From NCBI GenBank assembly GCA_018825865.1, contig JAHKAF010000096.1:1-5838 (forward strand): DNA of 5,838 nucleotides. The letters are read 5' to 3'. The notes beneath the pieces are model-generated. The model worked only from the letters and a program-made list of their open reading frames with translations, was not told the origin of the DNA and ran no database searches. Below are positions 1 to 4,751 of this stretch, one piece after another. Each line of letters opens with the position of its first letter. The stretch's first letter is position 1. The translations under genes were made by a program, and so were the position numbers. The stretch comes from Nanobdellota archaeon. Lineage in GTDB: Archaea; Nanobdellota; Nanobdellia; Pacearchaeales; GW2011-AR1.

Positions 1-47
1 AGGCGGATGAGATTAGGGAAGGAGAGTTTGGGGTGGAGTTTATTTGA
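1..47 (+). CDS. 3' end of an unidentified gene (partial)
   Basis: Reading from position 3, an open frame runs to a TGA at 45-47 and encodes the tail ADEIREGEFGVEFI. The charged composition and the purine-rich codons (gat, gag, gaa, gga, agg) resemble the coding style of aRF1 further along. A second frame starting at position 1 stays open to a TAA at 85-87, but its product (rich in Cys, Trp and Asn, running through the AT-rich promoter area) looks less protein-like. Too little is visible to name a family. The next gene has its own TATA-like box, so this one probably ends a separate transcript. Confidence 0.4.
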   Translation, partial: ADEIREGEFGVEFI

Positions 48-70
48 ATGTATTTTCCAGAACATAAATT

Positions 71-78
71 GTTATAAA
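71..78 (+). promoter_or_regulatory. TATA-like box of the 84-residue gene
   Basis: TTATAAAT is centred about 25 nt upstream of the ATG at 100. In archaea transcription starts roughly 25 nt after the TATA box, so the mRNA would begin at or next to the start codon (leaderless). No Shine-Dalgarno sequence is present between the box and the ATG, which agrees. The spacing matches that of four other promoters proposed in this window. Confidence 0.6.
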
Positions 79-99
79 TGGAGTTAATAATAAAATAAT

Positions 100-354
100 A
101 TGTCAGAAATTAAAATTCCTTATTCTTATAAGATAGTGGATATCGGGAAGACTGATAAAACTAAAAGAATTGCTGTTGAATCTCATGAAGGAAAATTAGC
201 AGTTGTGAAGGATGATCATCAAGAAGGCTATTGTCCCACAGGAATATTAGAAATAGGAGATAGAGATGTATATTGGTTAAAAACTGTTGGCGAGGGTTCA
301 GATAGAAGATTACATTATCATGATTTGATTACGTTATTAGTTTCGTTTCCTTAA
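100..354 (+). CDS. Hypothetical protein, 84 residues, small and soluble
   Basis: I do not recognise this protein. It has no signal peptide or membrane segment and only one cysteine, so no zinc site. Alternating hydrophobic and polar stretches such as KIVDIG, KRIAVES, KLAVVKD and DVYWLKTVG suggest a small beta-rich domain, followed by a possible short helix near LHYHDLITLL. The ATG at 100 is chosen because a TATA-like box lies 25 nt upstream. The gene ends with TAA, 40 nt before aRF1, which has its own promoter, so the two are probably transcribed separately. Codon use differs from aRF1: six of its seven leucines are TTA, a codon rare in aRF1. That could mean transfer or low expression. That it is a real gene is supported by promoter placement and the clean frame; its function is unknown. 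Confidence 0.6.
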   Translation: MSEIKIPYSYKIVDIGKTDKTKRIAVESHEGKLAVVKDDHQEGYCPTGILEIGDRDVYWLKTVGEGSDRRLHYHDLITLLVSFP

Positions 355-365
355 TTTTACTTAAC

Positions 366-375
366 TTTAAAAATA
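366..375 (+). promoter_or_regulatory. TATA-like box of the aRF1 gene
   Basis: TTTAAAAATA is centred about 24-25 nt before the aRF1 ATG at 395, again predicting a leaderless transcript. The stretch between box and start (376-394) is pyrimidine-rich, with T4 and T3 runs. It has no Shine-Dalgarno sequence, and its T runs might also help end transcription of the preceding gene. Confidence 0.6.
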
Positions 376-394
376 TCTTTTCTCTTTCTTAATT

Positions 395-1483
395 ATGGTT
401 AAGCTATCTAAAGATGAACTCGAAGAAGTGCTGGAGGAGATTGAGAAGTATAAGGGGCATGCGACTGAGTTAATTAGTGTTTATGTGCCAGCTGGTTATG
501 ATGTGAATTCTGCGCAGAGGCAGTTGGAGGCAGAGAAGTCGACGGCTAAGAATATTAAGTCGACAGCGACGAGGAAAAATGTTTCAGAGGCGTTGGATAA
601 GATTGTTCGGTTTTTGAAAACTTTGAAAAAGACGCCGGAGAACGGGCTTGCGGTTTTTGCTGGTAATGTTGCGAGTGCAGAGGGCGGTGATGATATGCAG
701 ATATGGGATATTGAACCACCGATGCCGTTGAAGATTCGGTTGTATAGGTGTGATAAAGAATTTGTTCTTGAGGCGTTGAAAGAACAGCTTGAGGTTGAGG
801 AGATTTTTGCCTTGGTTGTGATGGATAGGAAGGAGGCGACGCTGGGGGTTTTGGAGGGTAAGAGAATTGAAATGGTTCGGCATATGACTTCAGGGATTCC
901 GTCGAAGGTTCGGGCTGGAGGGCAATCGTCTCAGAGGTTTCACAGAATTACAGAAGGTTTGACTAGAGATTTTTATAAGAGAATTGCCGAGGAAGTTAAG
1001 ACTGCTTTTTTTGATAATCCTAAATTGAAAGGGATTCTTATTGGGGGGCCGATTCCGACTAAAGATGAGTTTATCGACGGAGAATATATGGTAACAAAGT
1101 TGAGAGAGAAAGTTATTGGAAGAATTGATTTGGGAGATAGTTCTCAGTCTGGATTGAAAGAGCTTGTTGAAAAGTCGCAGGATATTCTTGCGAATCAGGA
1201 AATTATTCATGAGAAGAAATTGTTGGAAAAGTTTTTTGAGACTCTTGGAGAGAAACCGTATTTGGTGGTTTACAAGGAGGAGGACATTAAGAAAGCTTTA
1301 GAGTTTGGGGCTGTTGATATTTTGATTTTGTCGAAGGATTATGACAAGAAGTCTGCGAAGGAGTTTAAGAAAAAGGCAGTAAATATTGGTTCAACAATTA
1401 AAATTGTTTCTACAGAAACAGAAGAGGGAAAGCAATTTTTTAATCTTTCTGGAATCGGAGCTCTACTCCGATTTAAAATTTAA
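395..1483 (+). CDS. prf1: Archaeal peptide chain release factor 1 (aRF1), short form
   Basis: This cytoplasmic factor reads all three stop codons in the ribosomal A site and triggers release of the finished protein. Domain 1 (about residues 1-130) carries the stop-recognition motifs TAKNIKS (50-56) and YRCDKEF (117-123, the YxCxxxF motif). The GTx-type loop reads ATE at 23-25, with Ala in place of the usual Gly. Domain 2 has the catalytic GGQ at 175-177 within VRAGGQSSQRFHR. Domain 3 starts near residue 255 and ends with the typical STETEEG (339-345) and a GIGALLRF tail. The protein has 362 residues, whereas archaeal family members are commonly around 410-420. The missing part lies between ILILSKDYDKKS and the STETEEG segment, where relatives carry the Cys-containing mini-domain. 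The ATG at 395 is supported by a TATA-like box 25 nt upstream. Identification is secure; the shortening is judged from memory of the family. Confidence 0.97.
   Translation: MVKLSKDELEEVLEEIEKYKGHATELISVYVPAGYDVNSAQRQLEAEKSTAKNIKSTATRKNVSEALDKIVRFLKTLKKTPENGLAVFAGNVASAEGGDDMQIWDIEPPMPLKIRLYRCDKEFVLEALKEQLEVEEIFALVVMDRKEATLGVLEGKRIEMVRHMTSGIPSKVRAGGQSSQRFHRITEGLTRDFYKRIAEEVKTAFFDNPKLKGILIGGPIPTKDEFIDGEYMVTKLREKVIGRIDLGDSSQSGLKELVEKSQDILANQEIIHEKKLLEKFFETLGEKPYLVVYKEEDIKKALEFGAVDILILSKDYDKKSAKEFKKKAVNIGSTIKIVSTETEEGKQFFNLSGIGALLRFKI
1453..1473 (+). other. Perfect hairpin in the last codons of aRF1
   Basis: AATCGGAG (1453-1460) and CTCCGATT (1466-1473) can pair over 8 bp around the 5-nt loop CTCTA. 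The stem lies in the codons for the GIGALLRF tail, ending 8 nt before the TAA, and is followed by very AT-rich sequence. It could slow the ribosome before the stop, protect the 3' end of the message, or help terminate transcription. Archaeal intrinsic termination usually depends on T runs rather than hairpins, and the + strand lacks a good T run here, so I do not call it a terminator. Confidence 0.4.
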
Positions 1484-1663
1484 ATTAAAAAATTTCATTC
1501 GTCAAAATCCAATCATATTAATACAGAATGTTCTGGTCCGAAGTTAAAGAAAGCAATTGAAAGAGGGAGAGAGAGGAGTTGAATCTTCGTTTCATCAGAC
1601 TTTGTTAAGCTCAAGGTTATTCTTATTATTAATTTCTATAATCTCGTATCAGTAAGCAAATTT
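1484..1663. other. Intergenic gap between convergent genes
   Basis: These 180 nt separate the 3' ends of aRF1 (+) and the deacetylase-like gene (-). I see no tRNA, no complete C/D-box RNA and no promoter. On the + strand, the aRF1 frame stays open for 32 codons after the TAA, to a TGA at 1580-1582; its second half reads like protein (TECSGPKLKKAIERGRERS). An A6 tract at 1487-1492 gives T6 on the minus strand and could act as a terminator for the convergent gene. Confidence 0.5.
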
Positions 1664-2221
1664 TCAAACTAAATCAATCACCCAATTAGGAAATAATCCC
1701 GAATCACCGCAATGATAAACTTTGTGTATTAGTTGATTGAATTTCCCCCGCAATTCCATCTCGTTCTCTTTAACCAATTTCTTATTCTCTCTACTGATTT
1801 TCAGTTGTGGCGGTTTAAACATTTCTGGCTTAAACCCAAAGCATTGTTCAAATATTTCCATTCCTCCTTGAAGATATTCTTTGCCCCCTAATTCAGTGCT
1901 TTGGGGTCTTGTCCCTCTTTGGGATACACCGAGCGGTGTTCTATTTATACCGAATTCTTCAAATTTGTGATTTACTCCATGTAGTCCAAGTGTTTTATTG
2001 AGATTTAGAACTTGGTTGCACCATCCTTCATTTTTTGAGATTGGGTTGTCGTTTAATTTTGGGATTACCCAAAGGACATTTGTCTTTTCAATATATTTCT
2101 GTTCACAAGGAATTTCAGGAGAAACGTCGTCGATTTCTTTAGGAGATGTCAGACGAATGAGAAATAATATGAGAATTAAAGAGATAATTAGGATAACCAG
2201 GGATGATATTTTTTTGTTCAT
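1664..2221 (-). CDS. Membrane-anchored DUF2334-like polysaccharide deacetylase homologue
   Basis: This 185-residue protein resembles the NodB-type/DUF2334 carbohydrate deacetylases, metal-dependent enzymes that remove acetyl groups from surface polysaccharides. Residues 1-5 are basic and 7-23 form one hydrophobic segment, so the protein is probably anchored in the membrane with the catalytic part outside. Visible motifs are IDDVSPE (30-36, motif-1-like Asp pair), HGVNH (81-85, the HxxxH metal site) followed by EEF (88-90), FKPPQL (135-140, motif-3-like) and VYHCGDSG (168-175, with a further His). The domain is short for the family and the Asp pair sits only a few residues from the membrane, so it may be a compact or divergent form. 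Residues about 93-113 look like an insertion. Codons such as ATC, CTC and GAC are more frequent than in neighbouring genes, which may indicate transfer. The start at 2221 is supported by a TATA-like element 25 nt upstream. Family assignment rests on motifs only; enzyme activity is unproven. Confidence 0.75.
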   Translation of the reverse strand: MNKKISSLVILIISLILILFLIRLTSPKEIDDVSPEIPCEQKYIEKTNVLWVIPKLNDNPISKNEGWCNQVLNLNKTLGLHGVNHKFEEFGINRTPLGVSQRGTRPQSTELGGKEYLQGGMEIFEQCFGFKPEMFKPPQLKISRENKKLVKENEMELRGKFNQLIHKVYHCGDSGLFPNWVIDLV

Positions 2222-2240
2222 GGATTTAAGAATATACTCA

Positions 2241-2251
2241 AATTTTTAAAT
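2241..2251. promoter_or_regulatory. Shared TATA-like element of two divergent genes
   Basis: AATTTTTAAAT lies at the centre of the 50-nt gap between the minus-strand start (2221) and the scpB start (2272). On the minus strand it reads TTTAAAAATT, centred about 25 nt before the deacetylase-like ATG. On the plus strand TTTTTAAAT is centred about 25 nt before the scpB ATG. Neither start has a Shine-Dalgarno sequence, so both messages are predicted to be leaderless. The minus-oriented box is preceded by the purine-rich AGAGGA and the plus-oriented one by ACTCAA; these flanks could act as BRE sequences that set the preferred direction. Confidence 0.55.
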
Positions 2252-2271
2252 CCTCTTTATTTTATTAATTC

Positions 2272-2811
2272 ATGGCGATATCGAGTGAGACTATTGATGA
2301 AATTGATAATGCAAAGGAGAAGAATGATTTGAAGATTCTCGAGGCTGTGTTTTTTGTGTCAGGGAGGTTTTTGACAATGCAGGATTTGATTTCGCTTTCT
2401 GATTTGAATCCAGTGATTATTAAAGATTTGATTGAGAAGCTTAAAGAGAAATATGATAAAAGGGATTCTGCGATTGAGATTGTTGAAAAAAGTGGGTCGT
2501 GGAAAATGGATGTTCGGCAGGAATATTCTTATATAATAAATAAATTGGCGACTGGTTCTGCGGAGTTTTCAAAGGCAGAACAGGAGACTCTTGCGATTAT
2601 CGCTTTCAAGCAACCAATTAAACAATCAGTTGTGATTAAGATTCGCGGGAACAAAGCTTATGACCATATAAAGAAGTTCTCTGATTTGGGGCTGATAAAA
2701 TTGAAGAAAGTCGGAAGGACAAATGAGTTGAATCTCAGCGAGGAGTTTTATGATTATTTTAATATAAATGAAGGGGAGAATCCTTTGGAAGAAACCAAGA
2801 GGGAAAGGTAA
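2272..2811 (+). CDS. scpB: Segregation and condensation protein B (ScpB)
   Basis: ScpB is the winged-helix (kite) subunit that, with the kleisin ScpA, joins the SMC ATPase in the condensin-like complex that compacts and segregates chromosomes. The protein has 179 residues, usual for the family. A first winged helix spans about 20-90 (LKILEAVFFVSGRFLTM at its start). The second, about 98-165, contains the family hallmark ETLAIIAFKQPI (105-116) followed by IRGNKAYDHIKKF, DLGLI and the wing KKVGRTNEL. The C-terminal 15 residues are charged and probably disordered. Neither scpA nor smc is in the window, although scpA is the common neighbour in many genomes. The ATG at 2272 is supported by the shared TATA-like element. 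The stop overlaps the next start in TAATG, so translation of the two genes is probably coupled. Confidence 0.93.
   Translation: MAISSETIDEIDNAKEKNDLKILEAVFFVSGRFLTMQDLISLSDLNPVIIKDLIEKLKEKYDKRDSAIEIVEKSGSWKMDVRQEYSYIINKLATGSAEFSKAEQETLAIIAFKQPIKQSVVIKIRGNKAYDHIKKFSDLGLIKLKKVGRTNELNLSEEFYDYFNINEGENPLEETKRER
2798..2803 (+). promoter_or_regulatory. Shine-Dalgarno site of the glycosyltransferase
   Basis: AGAGGG ends 7 nt before the ATG at 2811, inside the last codons of scpB. It settles the start of the glycosyltransferase and shows that internal operon genes here use Shine-Dalgarno initiation, unlike the leaderless first genes. Confidence 0.65.
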
Positions 2812-4040
2812 TGGAATTTTTACCAATAATCTATTTGGGGTATATGTTTGTTTCTATTTATTTTCTCTCTTTATTTTTGTCTTTGTTTTTTAGGAATAGA
2901 AAAGAGTTGTTTAGTTATCCTGTTGCAAAAAAGCAATATTCTGTTTCGATTGTGGTTCCTGCTTGGAATGAAGAAAATACAATAGAGAATACTGTGAAGG
3001 AAATTCTTAAATCAGATTATGAAGGTTTAAAGGAAGTAATTGTGGTTGATGATGGGAGCACAGATAATACTTTGGCGATTGCAAGGGAGTTGGAAAAGGA
3101 ATATGATAAGGTCAAGGTTTATACAAAAGAGAATGAAGGCAGTAAGGCTGGAGCTTTAAATTTTGGGCTGAAAAAAGTTGATTCGGATATTTTTGGAGTT
3201 GTCGACGCTGATTCTTACCCTGCGAAAGATTCCATTAGAAAAATGGTTGGATTTTTTGATGATTCTCAGGTTGGGGCTACGACTTGTGTTTTTGTTCCAA
3301 GGAATCGTGGGAAATTCATAGAAAAATTACAGGCAACAGAATATAATGTGATTGCTTTTACGCGAAAACTTTTGGATTATGTCGACGCTATTTATGTTAC
3401 TCCGGGACCTCTTGCGTTATATAGAAAATCTGCTCTCGATGAAATTGGGGGTTTTGATATGAAGAATATGACTGAAGATATTGAAGCTACTTGGCATCTG
3501 GCTTATAGAGGGTATCAAAGAAGAATGTGTCTTGCCACCAAGACAACCACAACGGTTCCGAGTAAATTAAAAGCATGGTATCGGCAAAGAAGAAGATGGA
3601 ATATTGGCGGGTTGCAGTGTATCTCGAAATATAAAAAAGCGTTTTTCCAGAAAGGGATGCTCGGGTTTTTTATTCTTCCTTTTTTTGTGCTCCAGCTTTT
3701 TTTAGGGTTGGTGGGTTTGGCTGTTTTTACTTACCTTGTTGCCACGAGATTTATTACAAATTATCTTTATACACGTTATTCAATTGAGGTTGGAACTCCG
3801 TTGATAACTATGAATGACCTATTCATCACGCCAAGTTTTCTTAATTATCTTGGAATTGTCTTATTCATATTCGGGGTTATTTTCACTATCGGAGTTTTGT
3901 ATATATTGAAAGATAACATATTGGCTAAAAGAAACATTTTTAATCTTATCTTCTATTTCTTATTCTATCTATCAATCTATCCTTTGATTATGATAAGTGC
4001 ACTTTATTATTTTTTTAAAGGGGGGGCGAAGTGGAGATAA
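2811..4040 (+). CDS. Membrane family 2 glycosyltransferase, processive type (HAS/NodC/PgaC-like)
   Basis: This is an inverting glycosyltransferase of 409 residues that builds or extends a polysaccharide at the membrane, with the catalytic domain in the cytoplasm. Residues 4-27 form an N-terminal membrane helix. The GT-A domain (about 43-265) shows SIVVPAWNEE (46-55), VDDGSTDN (79-86, nucleotide-sugar binding), VDADS (131-135, the metal-binding DxD), TPGPLALYRK (197-206, the GP-x-x-x-YR acceptor-site segment seen in hyaluronan synthases and NodC), TED (221-223, catalytic base region) and QRRRW (259-263, the QxxRW hallmark of processive enzymes). Hydrophobic segments near 283-311, 343-366 and 376-401 form the C-terminal membrane part and could line a translocation path. 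The sugar used cannot be told from the sequence. The start is set by the AGAGGG site and the 1-nt overlap with scpB. No PilZ domain is visible. Confidence 0.92.
   Translation: MEFLPIIYLGYMFVSIYFLSLFLSLFFRNRKELFSYPVAKKQYSVSIVVPAWNEENTIENTVKEILKSDYEGLKEVIVVDDGSTDNTLAIARELEKEYDKVKVYTKENEGSKAGALNFGLKKVDSDIFGVVDADSYPAKDSIRKMVGFFDDSQVGATTCVFVPRNRGKFIEKLQATEYNVIAFTRKLLDYVDAIYVTPGPLALYRKSALDEIGGFDMKNMTEDIEATWHLAYRGYQRRMCLATKTTTTVPSKLKAWYRQRRRWNIGGLQCISKYKKAFFQKGMLGFFILPFFVLQLFLGLVGLAVFTYLVATRFITNYLYTRYSIEVGTPLITMNDLFITPSFLNYLGIVLFIFGVIFTIGVLYILKDNILAKRNIFNLIFYFLFYLSIYPLIMISALYYFFKGGAKWR
4031..4036 (+). promoter_or_regulatory. Shine-Dalgarno site of the thioredoxin-like gene
   Basis: GTGGAG ends 5 nt before the ATG at 4042 and overlaps the last codons of the glycosyltransferase. 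It decides the start: the upstream in-frame ATG at 3997 has no comparable site and would overlap the glycosyltransferase by 44 nt. Confidence 0.65.
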
Positions 4041-4041
4041 G

Positions 4042-4698
4042 ATGGCAAGGAGTCAGAAATGGACGTTTTTGTATGCGTTAATTATAACGTTGATTATTTT
4101 TAATTTTGGGATTTTTGTGGGGTATATGTTGGAGTCCAGCAGGATTAATAAAATAAATGATTGGGCTTTTCAGGCAGAGATGGAGATTTTGGACCAGAAG
4201 ATTCAGGAGAATGCTTTAGATATTATTGATTTTGATTGTGAAAGATTGGTCCAAAATAATATTGATTTTGCCGACAGAATTTTTGAGGAGGCGCAGAAGA
4301 TAGATAATTATGAAAAAGCCAATCGGATAAATAAAGATATAATTTCTCAGCATAAGAGGTATGATTTGTTGAGGACTTTGTTTTGGATTAATAGTATTAA
4401 AATAAAGGAGAAGTGCAATTCAGATTATCATACTGTGGTTTATTTTTATCAATATAATAAACCGTCGCTGGACCAAAAAGCTAAGCAAAGGGTTTTTTCT
4501 AAATTGTTGACAGAGATTAAAGATGCTAAAGGAAGGGACGTCATGCTGATTCCGATTGCTGCGGATAATGGGTTTCCGTCGATTAATCTTCTTGTGGAAG
4601 AATATGGGGTGGTTGAGCTTCCTACGATTCTTATTGACGAAGATATAAGATTAAGTGAACTAAGTTCTGCTGAAGAGATAGAGAAATACCTAAATTAA
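4042..4698 (+). CDS. Membrane-anchored protein with probable thioredoxin-like domain, no CxxC
   Basis: I do not recognise a named family. The protein has 218 residues. A single hydrophobic segment (about 9-28) follows a short basic N-terminus and probably anchors the rest outside the cell. Residues 38-125 are helical, acidic and rich in Asp, Glu, Gln and Ile, possibly a coiled-coil-like stalk. Residues 131-218 have the order of a thioredoxin fold: strand TVVYFYQYN, helix, strand DVMLIPIAA, helix with LLVEEYGV, then ELPTILID, where the Pro (194) sits like the cis-proline of thioredoxins. The CxxC expected after the first strand is replaced by NKPSLDQ. The only cysteines are C66 and C125, so a redox role is not supported and a binding or scaffold role is more likely. 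It lies 1 nt after the glycosyltransferase, suggesting co-translation and perhaps partnership at the membrane. The fold assignment is inferred from the strand/helix pattern. Confidence 0.8.
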   Translation: MARSQKWTFLYALIITLIIFNFGIFVGYMLESSRINKINDWAFQAEMEILDQKIQENALDIIDFDCERLVQNNIDFADRIFEEAQKIDNYEKANRINKDIISQHKRYDLLRTLFWINSIKIKEKCNSDYHTVVYFYQYNKPSLDQKAKQRVFSKLLTEIKDAKGRDVMLIPIAADNGFPSINLLVEEYGVVELPTILIDEDIRLSELSSAEEIEKYLN

Positions 4699-4722
4699 TC
4701 AATATTTTCTATCACAGCAATC

Positions 4723-4730
4723 TTAAAAAA
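4723..4730 (+). promoter_or_regulatory. Possible TATA-like box of the zinc-ribbon/HTH gene
   Basis: TTAAAAAA is centred about 25 nt before the ATG at 4752, the same spacing as the other proposed leaderless promoters here. It is followed by GGGGAG (4731-4736), which would instead serve as a Shine-Dalgarno site for a TTG at 4743. The two readings imply different starts. Confidence 0.4.
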
Positions 4731-4751
4731 GGGGAGATTATTTTGGTTTTG

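Noticed and set aside
584..1210. Two minus-strand open frames opposite aRF1
   Set aside because: Both are antisense to a securely identified gene and have unlikely Asn/Leu/Arg/Ser-rich composition with no motif.
1518..1595. Minus-strand 25-codon frame in the gap between aRF1 and the deacetylase-like gene
   Set aside because: It is very short, has no Shine-Dalgarno or TATA-like box at the right distance, and its product is Ser/Leu-rich as expected from antisense of purine-rich DNA.
1584..1600. Possible C-box (TGATGA on the minus strand) of a C/D guide RNA
   Set aside because: No D box (CTGA) follows at a suitable distance, and no C'/D' pair is visible.
1540..1620. Possible tRNA, from a GTTGAATC stretch resembling a T-loop
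   Set aside because: No matching acceptor stem, D arm or anticodon arm can be drawn around it.
1998..2249. Plus-strand open frame of 83 codons opposite the deacetylase-like gene
   Set aside because: The minus-strand product has a membrane anchor and the HGVNH and FKPPQL motifs; the plus frame has no motif and runs across the shared promoter.
3997..4041. Upstream ATG extending the thioredoxin-like protein by 15 residues
   Set aside because: It would overlap the glycosyltransferase by 44 nt, lacks a Shine-Dalgarno site and adds an unlikely segment before the basic start of the membrane anchor; ATG 4042 has GTGGAG 5 nt upstream.
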